A DNA stretch of 64,000 nt from the NCBI RefSeq assembly GCF_001408515.1, contig NZ_CYPR01000055.1:1-64000 (forward strand), given 5' to 3'. Shown here one piece after another: positions 47,989-56,781 of the stretch; positions within the stretch are counted from its first letter, which is position 1, and each line of letters starts with the position of its first letter. The notes under the pieces were generated by a model, which did no database searches, was not told the origin of the DNA, and saw nothing but the letters and a program-made list of their open reading frames with translations. This stretch comes from Jannaschia seosinensis (GTDB taxonomy: Bacteria > Pseudomonadota > Alphaproteobacteria > Rhodobacterales > Rhodobacteraceae). Both the position numbers and the translations under genes were made by a program.

Positions 47989-48714
47989 TCAGGTCCCCTC
48001 CATCCGGTTCTCGAAGATCGTCGCGTCCCGCCCGCGCAGGACGATGTCGAAGCGGTAGGCGCGGATATCCATCGGCACCGTCGCTTCCATGTCCAGCCGC
48101 GCGACCAGCCGGTCCACGGCATCCGCGCGCGGGATCGACTGCACGATCGGACAGAGCGGAATGTGCGGATCGCCCTCGAAATACATCTGCGTGATCAGGC
48201 GCTGCGCGAAGCCGTCGCCGAAGACCGAGAAGTGGATATGCGCCGGCCGCCAATCGTTCCCGCCATTGGGCCAGGGATAGGGGCCCGGCGCGACCGTCCG
48301 GAAGGCATAGGCCCCGTCCGGTCCGGTCACGCAACGCCCGCAGCCGCCGAAATTCGGGTCGAGCGGGGCAAGATAGCCGTCCTTCTTGTGGCGGTAGCGG
48401 CCGCCCGCATTGGCCTGCCAGATCTCGATGAGCTTGCCCGGCACCGGGCGCCCCCCTTCATCCAGAAGGCGTCCGTGGACCACAATGCGCGCGCCCTGCG
48501 CCGTCTCACCGGGGCGGGCGTAATTGATCAGGAGATCGGCATCGTCCGGCCCGATGCCGTCCTGCCCGAAAACCGGCCCCGTCAGCTCGCTCGCTGTATG
48601 GTCGAAACGCAACGGTGCATGCCGCGGTGCGCGCAGAACCGAGGAGCGATAGGCCGGGGCCAGCGCCGGGGGGTGCCAGTCACGGTCGCGGGGGGCGATT
48701 TCGGGAAGGGTCAC
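47989..48714 (-). CDS. pcaH: Protocatechuate 3,4-dioxygenase beta subunit
   Basis: The 241-residue iron-binding subunit is clear from [20 protein letters not shown] with the first ligand Tyr, [20 protein letters not shown] with the second Tyr and the ligand histidines, and [12 protein letters not shown]. It cleaves protocatechuate intradiol with oxygen. The N-terminal beta-chain motif [17 protein letters not shown] is present. It follows pobA by one base, so 4-hydroxybenzoate is hydroxylated and ring-opened by products of one transcript. Confidence 0.95.
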   Translation of the reverse strand: MTLPEIAPRDRDWHPPALAPAYRSSVLRAPRHAPLRFDHTASELTGPVFGQDGIGPDDADLLINYARPGETAQGARIVVHGRLLDEGGRPVPGKLIEIWQANAGGRYRHKKDGYLAPLDPNFGGCGRCVTGPDGAYAFRTVAPGPYPWPNGGNDWRPAHIHFSVFGDGFAQRLITQMYFEGDPHIPLCPIVQSIPRADAVDRLVARLDMEATVPMDIRAYRFDIVLRGRDATIFENRMEGT

Positions 48715-48715
48715 A

Positions 48716-49903
48716 TCACATCTCCAGCGGCAGGCCGACGTAATTCTCCGCCATGCTGCGCGAAGCAGCCTCGGATTGCCGGATATACTCGAATTCCGCG
48801 CGCTGCATCTTCTTCTCGAAGGGCGAATGTTCGGGAAACTGGTGCATGAGCATCGAAAGTTGCCACGAAAACCGCTCCGCCTTCCAGACCCGCGCGAGGG
48901 CGATCTCGGAGTAACGGTCGATCAGGTCCGTCTCCCCCGAGCGATAGCGCCGGACAAGCCCGCGCGCCAGCACGCGCACATCGCCAACGGCGAGGTTCAA
49001 TCCCTTGGCACCCGTCGGCGGCACGATGTGGGCGGCGTCCCCCACGAGGAAAAGGTTCCCGTAGCGCATCGGCTCGGCCACGAAGGAGCGCAGGGGCGCG
49101 ATGGATTTCTCGAAGGACGGGCCGGTCTGCAGCTCCGCAGCGGTTTCGGGACCGATCCGGCGGCACAACTCCTTCCAGAAGCGGTCGTCGGACCAGTCAT
49201 CCACATCGTCCGACAGGTCGCATTGTATGTAGTAGCGCGACCGCGTCGCGGATCGCATCGAACAGAGTGCGAAGCCGCGTTCGTGATTGGCATAGATCAG
49301 CTCGTGGCTGACCGGCGGTCGTTCGGTCAGCACACCGAGCCAGCCGAAGGGATAGACCCGCTCGAACGTCCGCAGCACGTCCGCGGGAATGGCCTTGCGG
49401 GAGACGCCGCGAAACCCGTCGCAGCCGGCGATGTAGTCGCACTCGATCCGCACGGACCGCCCCTCGTGGCGCAGATGAACGACCGGGCGGCGCTCCTTCA
49501 GGTCGGTCGGGACCACGTCGTCCACCCCGAACAGGAAGGTCTGCCCGTCCGCGACACGCTGCGCGAAAAGATCCTTGGTGACCTCGGTCTGGCCGTAGAC
49601 CATCACCGTCTTCCCCGTCAGCCCGGCAAGATCGATTCGGTGGCGATCGCCGTCGAAGGCGAGATCGAAGCCGGAATGGGGCAGCCCCTCCGCCATCATG
49701 CGCGCGCCCGCCCCGGCCTCGACCAGCGCGTCGACGGTTCCCTGCTCCAGCACGCCGGCCCGGATACGCGCCTCGATATGGGTGCGGGTCTGGCGGTCGA
49801 CGACGATGGAGGAGATGCCCTCCTGGGCAAGCATCTGCGATAGGAGCAGACCGGCAGGCCCTGCCCCGATGATGCAGATTTCGGTGGTCAGGGTGCGGGT
49901 CAC
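48716..49903 (-). CDS. pobA: 4-hydroxybenzoate 3-monooxygenase
   Basis: The protein is 395 residues from GTG 49903 ([17 protein letters not shown]), matching the usual length of about 394. An ATG 59 codons upstream would add sequence unlike the family. The FAD-binding [18 protein letters not shown], the conserved [14 protein letters not shown], and [20 protein letters not shown] define a group A flavoprotein hydroxylase. It converts 4-hydroxybenzoate to protocatechuate using NAD(P)H and oxygen. It heads the pobA-pcaHG operon and is divergent from an AraC regulator. Confidence 0.94.
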   Translation of the reverse strand: MTRTLTTEICIIGAGPAGLLLSQMLAQEGISSIVVDRQTRTHIEARIRAGVLEQGTVDALVEAGAGARMMAEGLPHSGFDLAFDGDRHRIDLAGLTGKTVMVYGQTEVTKDLFAQRVADGQTFLFGVDDVVPTDLKERRPVVHLRHEGRSVRIECDYIAGCDGFRGVSRKAIPADVLRTFERVYPFGWLGVLTERPPVSHELIYANHERGFALCSMRSATRSRYYIQCDLSDDVDDWSDDRFWKELCRRIGPETAAELQTGPSFEKSIAPLRSFVAEPMRYGNLFLVGDAAHIVPPTGAKGLNLAVGDVRVLARGLVRRYRSGETDLIDRYSEIALARVWKAERFSWQLSMLMHQFPEHSPFEKKMQRAEFEYIRQSEAASRSMAENYVGLPLEM

Positions 49904-50066
49904 GGGCGTCTCCGGCTCGGAAAATGTGCAAAGCGGCGCGGGGGCATGGCCGGGCATTCGCCCGCAAAGGCGGCAAAGGTCATCTCGGCGATCCTGAGTT
50001 CGGCCGACACGGGCCTCTTCCCGGCGCGTTCGGCCACAATCTGTCTCCCGTCGCGCCGGCGCGCAA

Positions 50067-50095
50067 TGGACAGCCGGCATCGATCATTGCACTAT
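50067..50095 (+). promoter_or_regulatory. Candidate promoter of the AraC regulator gene
   Basis: TGGACA (50067-50072), a 17-base spacer and CACTAT (50090-50095) precede the araC-type ATG at 50102 by only a few bases. Transcription would begin at or just before the start codon, giving a nearly leaderless message. The pattern is modest and unconfirmed. Confidence 0.3.
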
Positions 50096-50101
50096 CCGAC
50101 C

Positions 50102-51001
50102 ATGACGGACCGAAAACCCGGATACGCCGCGGCACGGTCGGTGCCGACTTATGAGCTCTACGGAGAATTGCTGTCGGGCATTTCCGGCGATCCCGTCCAT
50201 CACGAGGCGATCCGCGACCGCAGCCGTCGTCACGGCTGGACGATCCAGGCCCACCGGCACGAGAACCTCGCCCAGATTTTCGTCTTTCACAGCGCTGGCG
50301 TGACCTTCCGCGCAGGCGAGCTGGAGCACCGGACGACCGGCGCTGTTGCCCTGCTGGTGCCTGCCGGTCTGCCCCACGCCTTCCGCTTCGACGAGGGCGT
50401 CGCGGGCGATGTCGTCAGCCTGCCCTTGTCGGCGTTGCGGCCGGAAATTCGGGACATGGTCGCAGGCGGCAGCCCGTTTCTCCATCCGGGCGGATCGCCC
50501 GCCTTCGATGGCCTCGCCCAGATGGTCGCACAGATCGCGCGGCTCTTTCGGGACTACGGGCCCGGTCGCGCGGCCCTTCTGCGCAGCCTCGCCGAAGCCG
50601 CGATCCTCTATTTCGGCGTCGACCAGCCGGCGGTCGGAATTGCCGGACCGGACGCGGCAGCAGGGGACCGGACGCGGGACGAGCATCGCGCCTCGGAGTT
50701 CTGCACCCGCGTCGAGGAGGCGTTCGCGCAGGATTTGAGCGTCGGTGATTATGCGGCGCTTCTGGACATTTCGCCCACACATCTGACGCGCCTGTGCCGC
50801 CACCATCTGGGGATCTCGCCGGCCCGGCTGATCACACAGCGGCGCATGCTGGAAGCGAAGCGCCTGCTGCGCTTCACCCAGCACGGCGTCGCGGCCATCG
50901 GGCTCCGCTGCGGCTACAAGGACGCCGCCTACTTCGTCCGCGCCTTCACACGGGAAATCGGGCGCTCACCCGGTCGCTGGCGGGATGAAGCGCGCGGCTG
51001 A
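50102..51001 (+). CDS. AraC-family regulator, probably of pobA (PobR-like)
   Basis: The protein is 299 residues from ATG 50102 (MTDRKPGYAAARSVPTYELY). The N-terminal cupin ligand-binding domain (about 20-150) has HGWTIQAHRHENLAQIFVF and LLVPAGLPHAF. The C-terminal double helix-turn-helix of the AraC type spans about 205-295 (SVGDYAALLDISPTHLTRLC, YKDAAYFVRAFTREIGRSPG). It diverges from pobA across about 200 bases and has the size and context of AraC-type PobR regulators, which activate pobA with 4-hydroxybenzoate. The effector is inferred from position. Confidence 0.87.
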   Translation: MTDRKPGYAAARSVPTYELYGELLSGISGDPVHHEAIRDRSRRHGWTIQAHRHENLAQIFVFHSAGVTFRAGELEHRTTGAVALLVPAGLPHAFRFDEGVAGDVVSLPLSALRPEIRDMVAGGSPFLHPGGSPAFDGLAQMVAQIARLFRDYGPGRAALLRSLAEAAILYFGVDQPAVGIAGPDAAAGDRTRDEHRASEFCTRVEEAFAQDLSVGDYAALLDISPTHLTRLCRHHLGISPARLITQRRMLEAKRLLRFTQHGVAAIGLRCGYKDAAYFVRAFTREIGRSPGRWRDEARG

Positions 51002-51376
51002 CAGCGGGCGACGGTGCGGGAGGTGTGGCGAAAGGCGAGAAGGATTTGAAGGGATTGTAACGCCAGCCAGTCCAACGTCCGCCTCGTCCAGATCAGCGGC
51101 ATCGCCCCCGACATGCGCAAGACCATGATATGGGCGATGGGAATGGTCCTCCGATTTATGTCGGCATCCCGGCGGCGCGACCGCCAAAGGTTCCGCACAA
51201 GTGCCACGCCGGAGACTACAGGGCCCCTTCCATGCAGGGACCACAAAAGAACGCGCCGGAATTGAAAACGGCCGCACGCCCCCACAGGCGAACGGCCGCT
51301 TCCAATTTCTCACCTGCGACTGCTCAGGTGAGGCCCCGGCCAAGTGGCGGGGCCTCCTCCACAAGCGAAGTCGCAA
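51002..51376. other. Convergent intergenic region between the AraC gene and the OmpA-like gene
   Basis: About 375 bases lie between two converging stop codons. I see no protein or RNA gene. The right end holds a strong inverted repeat that may terminate the OmpA-like gene. Short frames with arginine-rich products appear accidental. Confidence 0.4.
51330..51356 (-). terminator. Hairpin downstream of the OmpA-like lipoprotein gene
   Basis: GAGGCCCCG (51330-51338) and CGGGGCCTC (51348-51356) form a perfect nine-base-pair stem with a nine-base loop, starting 20 bases after the stop codon. A weaker six-pair repeat (CACCTG/CAGGTG) follows. There is no U-tract, so termination efficiency is uncertain, but a stabilising or terminating 3' structure is likely. 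Confidence 0.5.
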
Positions 51377-52024
51377 TCAGGTGGTCGGCGTGATCACGAT
51401 CTCGACACGGCGGTTGAGCTGCTTGCCCGCCGCGGTCTGGTTCGACGCGATCGGCTGGCTCTCTCCGCGGCCGATCGGCACCACGCGGCCCGAGGAGACG
51501 CCCTGCTCGAGCAGCACTCCGGCCACAGCACGGGCGCGGCGCTCGGACAGATCCTGGTTATAGGCCGCGGAGCCGTCGCTGTCGGTATGACCGATGACCT
51601 GCACGGTGGTGTTGGGATATTGCTGCAGGTTGCGGGCCAGCGCGCGGATGTCGCCCTGCAGGTCGGGCCGCAGGTTGGCGCTGTCGGTGCCGAACAGGAT
51701 GTCCTGCGGCATCGTCACGATAAGCTGCGAACCGGTGTTGTTGATGCTAATGCGGTCGTCGCCCAGCTGCGCGCGAAGGTCGGCGGCCTGACGGTCGAGC
51801 CGCTGGCCGATGCCCGCACCGACGAGTCCGCCGATCGCGGCGCCGGCGGCGATTTCGTCCCTCCGGCTGCCTTCGCCCAGAATGGCACCGGCGGCCGCGC
51901 CGACGCCCGCGCCGATCAGCGCACCGTTACGCGTGCGGTTCGGTTCGCCCGGCGGCGACTGGACGCAGCCGGCGAGGATGGTGGCGGCGGCAAGGCCGGC
52001 GATGAGGGGGGTCCTGATGGTCAT
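51377..52024 (-). CDS. OmpA-family peptidoglycan-associated lipoprotein
   Basis: The 215-residue protein has a lipoprotein signal (PLIAGLAAATILAGCVQSP, lipobox LAGC). A glycine-zipper segment spans about residues 35-72 (GALIGAGVGAAAGAILGEGS, AGAAIGGLVGAGIGQRL) and probably inserts in a membrane. A C-terminal OmpA/MotB domain (about 100-213) has the peptidoglycan-binding signature TTVQVIGHTDSDGSAAYNQD and SERRARAVAGVLLEQGV. It is an outer-membrane anchor of the Pal/YiaD type. It is monocistronic by appearance, with a hairpin after the stop. Confidence 0.9.
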   Translation of the reverse strand: MTIRTPLIAGLAAATILAGCVQSPPGEPNRTRNGALIGAGVGAAAGAILGEGSRRDEIAAGAAIGGLVGAGIGQRLDRQAADLRAQLGDDRISINNTGSQLIVTMPQDILFGTDSANLRPDLQGDIRALARNLQQYPNTTVQVIGHTDSDGSAAYNQDLSERRARAVAGVLLEQGVSSGRVVPIGRGESQPIASNQTAAGKQLNRRVEIVITPTT

Positions 52025-52212
52025 GTCTCGTGTCTTCCCGGTGTTGGTTGCGCCATGGGCGCGCGGTCTGGCGGATTTGCGAGCGCAGAGAGATCACGCC
52101 CGGTCCACCCGTTCCACCCCTCGCGCATCCGGCCTGGCCCTTGCGCGGGGCTCCGCCGCAGATGAAGCGCACGGGCGGCGATAGGCAATAGCAGTCGCGT
52201 GAAAAGCTTAAT

Positions 52213-53070
52213 TCACTCCACTGCGGTTCGCCCGCTCTCCCAAGCCAGAAGCGCGCGCTTGACCGGCAAACCCCAATGGTAGCCCCCAAGCCCCCCCGAC
52301 TTGCGCAAGGCGCGATGACAGGGGATCAGCCAACTCACTGGATTGCGGCCGACGGCCGTGCCCACGGCGCGGACGGCCTTGGGATTGGCGATGGCCGAGG
52401 CGATTTCGCCATAGGTCGTCACGTGACCGGAGGGGATGCGCATCAACGCCTCCCACACCTTGATCTGGAACGGCGCACCGATCAGGTGCAGGCGGGCCTC
52501 ACCCTCCAGCCGGCCCAGCGCCTCGACGAAGGGCGCGATGGCGGCGCGGTCCTCGTGGTGGGTCGCCTCGGGCCAGCGCGCGGCCATGTCCTCGAGCGCC
52601 GCCGCCCGCCCCGTCTCGGCCGCGAAGGCCAACCCGCAGATCCCGCGGTCCGTCCCCATGACCAGCATCTCGCCGAACGGCCCGTCGAACCAGCCATGCC
52701 GGATCGTCAGACCGGCGCCGTTTTTGGCATAATCGCCCGGCGACATTGCCTCCCACCGGATGAACAGATCGTGAAGCCGTCCGGTCCCCGACAGACCGGT
52801 CTCCATGGCCGTCTCCAGCGTCGAGAACCGCTCCGCCAGCAGCACCTTGGCATGGCCGAGCGTCAGGTATTGCGCGAACCGTTTCGGGCTGACCCCGGCC
52901 CAGGCCGAAAAGACCCGCTGGAAATGGGCGGGGCTGAGGTTCATCTCGGCCGCCAGCGCCTCGAGCGAGGGCGGCGCGTCGGCCCGCGCATCGATCGCCG
53001 CGATGGCGCGGCGCATCAGCGCGTAATGATAGCGGCTTTCGGTCTCGGCCACGGGAGGTTCGACGGACAT
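52213..53070 (-). CDS. Ada-like protein: AraC-type DNA-binding domain plus O6-methylguanine-DNA methyltransferase
   Basis: The protein is 285 residues from ATG 53070 (MSVEPPVAETESRYHYAL). An AraC-type helix-turn-helix domain spans residues 15-105 (LAAEMNLSPAHFQRVFSAWA). The methyltransferase domain spans about 120-280, with RIPSGHVTTYGEIASAIANP and the active-site Cys in SWLIPCHRALRKSGGLGGYH. Classical Ada has an extra N-terminal zinc domain that removes methylphosphotriesters and triggers activation; it is missing here. The protein can repair O6-methylguanine, but its trigger as a regulator is unclear. It diverges from nth. Confidence 0.88.
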   Translation of the reverse strand: MSVEPPVAETESRYHYALMRRAIAAIDARADAPPSLEALAAEMNLSPAHFQRVFSAWAGVSPKRFAQYLTLGHAKVLLAERFSTLETAMETGLSGTGRLHDLFIRWEAMSPGDYAKNGAGLTIRHGWFDGPFGEMLVMGTDRGICGLAFAAETGRAAALEDMAARWPEATHHEDRAAIAPFVEALGRLEGEARLHLIGAPFQIKVWEALMRIPSGHVTTYGEIASAIANPKAVRAVGTAVGRNPVSWLIPCHRALRKSGGLGGYHWGLPVKRALLAWESGRTAVE

Positions 53071-53182
53071 CTGCGCAATTCCTTTCCGGGCCGACCCTAT
53101 CTGCGCCCCACGCCCCGCGCGACCCGGAAGCTGCGGGATCGGCGTCTTGCCCCCCATGTCGCCACGCGCCAAAAGGTGCCTC

Positions 53183-53836
53183 ATGGCCAAGCTCCCTCCA
53201 CCCCTGCCCTACAACACGCAGCGCGAAATCTTCGCCCGCTTCCAGGCCGCCGAACCCGAGCCGAAGGGCGAGCTGGAACACGTCAATGCCTACACGCTCG
53301 TCGTGGCCGTCGCGCTTTCGGCACAGGCCACCGATGCCGGCGTCAACAAGGCCACACGCGGTCTTTTCGCCGTCGCGGACACGCCGCAGAAAATGCTCGA
53401 TCTCGGGCTGGAAGGGCTGACGGAGCACATCAGGACCATCGGCCTTTACCGCAACAAGGCCAAGAACGTCATCGCGCTCAGCCGCATCCTCGTCGAGGAG
53501 CATGGCGGCGAGGTCCCCTCGTCGCGCGCCGCGCTTCAGGCGCTACCGGGTGTGGGGCGCAAGACCGCGAATGTCGTGCTCAACATGTGGTGGGGTCATC
53601 CGGCGCAGGCCGTCGACACGCACATCTTCCGCGTCGGCAACCGCACCCGCATCGCACCCGGACGCGACGTCGACGCCGTCGAGCGCGCCATCGAGGACAA
53701 CGTGCCCGCCGAATACCAGCGCCACGCCCATCACTGGCTGATCCTGCACGGCCGCTACACCTGCATCGCCCGTCGCCCGAAATGCGGCGCCTGCCTGATC
53801 GCCGATCTCTGTCCCTACGAAGACAAGACGGTCTGA
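53183..53836 (+). CDS. nth: Endonuclease III
   Basis: The protein is 217 residues from ATG 53183, preceded by AAAGGTG as ribosome-binding site; an ATG 12 codons earlier is possible but less well placed. The helix-hairpin-helix LPGVGRKTANVVLN carries the catalytic Lys. The catalytic Asp is in AVDTHIFRVGNR. The C-terminal 4Fe-4S cluster has C-x6-C-x2-C-x5-C spacing (CIARRPKCGACLIADLC). It is a DNA glycosylase/AP lyase that removes oxidised pyrimidines. Placed opposite an Ada-like gene, it forms a small DNA-repair neighbourhood. Confidence 0.95.
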   Translation: MAKLPPPLPYNTQREIFARFQAAEPEPKGELEHVNAYTLVVAVALSAQATDAGVNKATRGLFAVADTPQKMLDLGLEGLTEHIRTIGLYRNKAKNVIALSRILVEEHGGEVPSSRAALQALPGVGRKTANVVLNMWWGHPAQAVDTHIFRVGNRTRIAPGRDVDAVERAIEDNVPAEYQRHAHHWLILHGRYTCIARRPKCGACLIADLCPYEDKTV

Positions 53837-53919
53837 GTCCGTCTCTGCTTCCCCAATACCTCACGGCGGTCCGGCGGTGTGAACCCCCCGGCGCCCGCCA
53901 CAAACGCAAAGGCCGCCCC

Positions 53920-54906
53920 ATGACCCAGACCTACGACGTGATCGGCATCGGCAACGCCATCGTCGACGTCATCTCGCACGCCCCCGACATGTTCCTCGGG
54001 CAGATGGGGATCGAGAAGGGCATCATGCAGCTCGTGGAGCGCGAACGCGCCGAACTGCTCTATTCCGCCATGTCCGACCGGATCGAGACGCCGGGCGGGT
54101 CGGTCGCGAACACGCTGGCGGGGATCGGCGCGCTCGGCCTGTCGACGGCGTTCATCGGCAAGGTCAACGACGACGCGCTCGGCCGCTTCTACGCCGAGAC
54201 GATGGCCGCCTCCGGCACGGCCTTCCCGAACCCGCCGCGCCCCGCCGACCTGCCGACCTCCCGCTCGATGATCTTCGTCTCTCCCGACGGCGAGCGGTCG
54301 ATGAACACGTATCTCGGCGCGGGTGCGGATCTGGGACATGCCGACGTGCCGGACGTGTTCGGCGGCGGCGGGATCCTGTTCCTCGAAGGCTATCTCTTCG
54401 ACAAGGACGAGGGAAAGACCGCCTTCGCGGAGGCCGCCGCCCGGATGAAGGCCGCCGGCGGGCGATCCGCCATCACGATCTCCGACCCCTTCTGTGCCGA
54501 ACGCCACCGCGACGATTTCCAGCGCCTGATCGCCGAGGACATGGACATCGCCATCGGCAATGCCGTCGAGTGGATGACGCTCTACAAGACGGACAATCTC
54601 GACCGCGCAATGGGCATGGCCGCAGAGGTCTGCGAAACCGTGGTCTGCACCCGCTCGGGCGACGATGTCTGGGTCCGGTCCGGCGAAACCCGTGTGGTTG
54701 CGCCGGTCACGCGCGCGCAGGTGGTCGATGCGACCGGCGCGGGCGATCAGTTCGCCGCCGGCTTCCTCTTCGGGCTGGCCCGCGGGCACGATCTGGAGGT
54801 TTCGGCGCGCATGGGCGTCGTCTGCGCCCGCGAGGTGATCGGCCATGTCGGCCCCCGCCCCGTCGTGGACCTGACCGCGTTGTTCAAGGCCGAAGGTCTT
54901 GCCTGA
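53920..54906 (+). CDS. PfkB-family carbohydrate/adenosine kinase
   Basis: The protein is 328 residues from ATG 53920 (MTQTYDVIGIGNAIVDVISH). It has the ribokinase fold with the N-terminal sugar-contact region RIETPGGSVANTLAGIGALG and the C-terminal PfkB signature VVDATGAGDQFAAGFLFGLA, with the catalytic Asp. Rhodobacterales homologues are usually called adenosine kinase. The neighbouring genes give no pathway clue, so the sugar or nucleoside substrate is not certain. It is 83 bases after nth on the same strand. Confidence 0.86.
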   Translation: MTQTYDVIGIGNAIVDVISHAPDMFLGQMGIEKGIMQLVERERAELLYSAMSDRIETPGGSVANTLAGIGALGLSTAFIGKVNDDALGRFYAETMAASGTAFPNPPRPADLPTSRSMIFVSPDGERSMNTYLGAGADLGHADVPDVFGGGGILFLEGYLFDKDEGKTAFAEAAARMKAAGGRSAITISDPFCAERHRDDFQRLIAEDMDIAIGNAVEWMTLYKTDNLDRAMGMAAEVCETVVCTRSGDDVWVRSGETRVVAPVTRAQVVDATGAGDQFAAGFLFGLARGHDLEVSARMGVVCAREVIGHVGPRPVVDLTALFKAEGLA

Positions 54907-54962
54907 CGCCCCCCGACGGCGTGGACCGGCCCCGGCACGCGAGATTCCGCAACCACCCTGAA

Positions 54963-54987
54963 CCTCCACGGCGGACACGCGTGGAGG
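54963..54987. terminator. Perfect hairpin between the converging kinase and slyX genes
   Basis: CCTCCACG (54963-54970) and CGTGGAGG (54980-54987) form an eight-pair stem with a nine-base loop in the short gap between two converging genes. The position fits a bidirectional terminator, but neither side has a T-rich tract. It may instead be a 3' stabilising structure. Confidence 0.4.
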
Positions 54988-54993
54988 GCCTCC

Positions 54994-55185
54994 TCACCAA
55001 TGCGGCGGGCGCTGATCGGCGAGCGGAACCGTGCCGCCGGAGGATTCCGCCTCCGCCGCCCGCTCCATCAGAAGGCGGACCCGGCGCTCCAAGACGGCGA
55101 TCTGGTCGGCCTGCCGCACGACCACGTCCGACAGGTCCTCGATCGTCCGGGTCAGGTGAGCGATGCGTTCTTCGAGATGTTCCAT
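54994..55185 (-). CDS. slyX: SlyX family protein
   Basis: The protein is 63 residues from ATG 55185 with a GGAG ribosome-binding site nearby. The sequence opens [20 protein letters not shown] and continues as one coiled coil with heptad leucines and valines ([20 protein letters not shown]). It ends with [10 protein letters not shown], the conserved C-terminal pattern of SlyX proteins. SlyX is a small coiled-coil protein of unclear function. It is divergent from hisS and converges on the kinase gene. Confidence 0.88.
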   Translation of the reverse strand: MEHLEERIAHLTRTIEDLSDVVVRQADQIAVLERRVRLLMERAAEAESSGGTVPLADQRPPHW

Positions 55186-55296
55186 GAGGGTCTCCTGACT
55201 GGTTTTGCGCCCGGCGCGCGGACGCCCGGCGGGACACGTGGCTTGTGCGCCCGGGGCGCGGGCACTAAGGACGCGGGCGACGAAAAGGACCCGCGC

Positions 55297-56781
55297 ATGG
55301 CAAAGAAAGACAAGCCCCGCCGCCCCAAGGCGCAGACGCCGAAGGGCTTCCGCGACTATTTCGGCGCCGAAATGACCGCGCGCAAGGCCATGCTCGACGC
55401 GATCGCCGAGGTCTATGCGCTCTATGGATTCGAGCCGCTGGAAAGCTCCGCCGTCGAGACGGTCGAATCCCTCGGCAAGTTCCTCCCCGATGTCGACCGC
55501 CCGAACGAGGGGGTCTTCGCGTGGCAGGAGGGCGACGAGGACGGCGACTGGCTGGCGCTGCGCTACGACCTGACGGCACCGCTCGCCCGCGTCTACGCCC
55601 AGCACCGCAACGACCTGCCCACCCCCTACCGCCGCTACGCCATGGGCCCCGTGTGGCGCAACGAAAAGCCGGGGCCGGGGCGCTTCCGGCAGTTCTACCA
55701 ATGCGACGCGGATACGGTCGGAACCGCCAGCGTCGCGGCGGATGCCGAAATGTGCGCGATGCTATGCGATACGCTTGAGCGGGTGGGCATCGCGCGCGGC
55801 GAATATAAGGTTCGGGTGAATAACCGAAAGGTTCTGAATGGAGTCTTGGAAGCCGCTGGACTTTGGAATCCAAAAGAGCCTGAAAAAGACGCAGAACGCC
55901 GCGGGATAGTCATGCGAGCTATCGACAAGTTCGATCGCTTGGGTCGTGACGGTGTCCTTGCAATTCTCCGCGAAGGGCGGCTTGACGAAAGCGGCGACTA
56001 CACGCCCGGGGCCAATCTTTCTTTTGAGCAACGCGAGAGGATAATGGTCCTCTTCGGCGATACAAATCATGCGGACAACTTCGCTGCCCTCGATTTCTTT
56101 GCAGAGAAGTCTGAAACAGGAAAGCGAGGAGTTGAGGAGCTAAAGGAAATTCACGATTTGCTGCGTGAACAAGGCTACGGCCCCGACCGCATCATCATCG
56201 ACCCATCCGTCGTCCGTGGCCTTGGCTACTATACCGGCCCGGTCTTCGAGGCCGAACTGACCTTCGAGATCGCCGACGAGAAGGGACGCCCGCGCCAGTT
56301 CGGCTCCGTCGCCGGCGGTGGACGCTACGACGATCTGGTCACGCGCTTCACCGGACAGCAGGTGCCCGCCACCGGCGTGTCGATCGGCGTGGACCGTCTG
56401 CTTGCCGCGCTGGCCGCCAAGGGGCGGATCGACCGCACCCCGTACGGCCCCGTCATCGTCACCGTGATGGACCGCGACCGGATGGCCGATTACCAATCCA
56501 TCTGCGCCACGCTTCGCCAGGCAGGAATCCGGGCGGAGGTCTATTTGGGCAACCCCAAGAACTTCGGCAATCAACTCAAATACGCCGACAAGCGCGGCAG
56601 CCCCGCCGCGATCATCCAGGGCACCGACGAGGCGGCGCGCGGCGTGGTACAGGTCAAGGACCTGATCCTCGGCGCGAAGATCGCCCAGGAGGCCAGCCTG
56701 GAGGAATGGAAAGAGAACCCGTCGCAGACGGAAGTGCCGCGAGACGAACTCGTTCCCTTCCTTCAGAACCTTCTGAAATGA
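55297..56781 (+). CDS. hisS: Histidine--tRNA ligase
   Basis: The protein is 494 residues from ATG 55297 ([20 protein letters not shown]). Class II motif 2 is [20 protein letters not shown]. The histidine-binding loop is [20 protein letters not shown], and motif 3 is [15 protein letters not shown]. The C-terminal anticodon-binding domain starts near residue 385. Alphaproteobacterial HisRS can be of a divergent type paired with unusual tRNA-His. A block from about 55801 to 56165 (residues about 169-290) is much less GC-rich and uses different codons from both ends, yet stays in frame. The stop overlaps hisZ (ATGA). Confidence 0.95.
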   Translation: MAKKDKPRRPKAQTPKGFRDYFGAEMTARKAMLDAIAEVYALYGFEPLESSAVETVESLGKFLPDVDRPNEGVFAWQEGDEDGDWLALRYDLTAPLARVYAQHRNDLPTPYRRYAMGPVWRNEKPGPGRFRQFYQCDADTVGTASVAADAEMCAMLCDTLERVGIARGEYKVRVNNRKVLNGVLEAAGLWNPKEPEKDAERRGIVMRAIDKFDRLGRDGVLAILREGRLDESGDYTPGANLSFEQRERIMVLFGDTNHADNFAALDFFAEKSETGKRGVEELKEIHDLLREQGYGPDRIIIDPSVVRGLGYYTGPVFEAELTFEIADEKGRPRQFGSVAGGGRYDDLVTRFTGQQVPATGVSIGVDRLLAALAAKGRIDRTPYGPVIVTVMDRDRMADYQSICATLRQAGIRAEVYLGNPKNFGNQLKYADKRGSPAAIIQGTDEAARGVVQVKDLILGAKIAQEASLEEWKENPSQTEVPRDELVPFLQNLLK

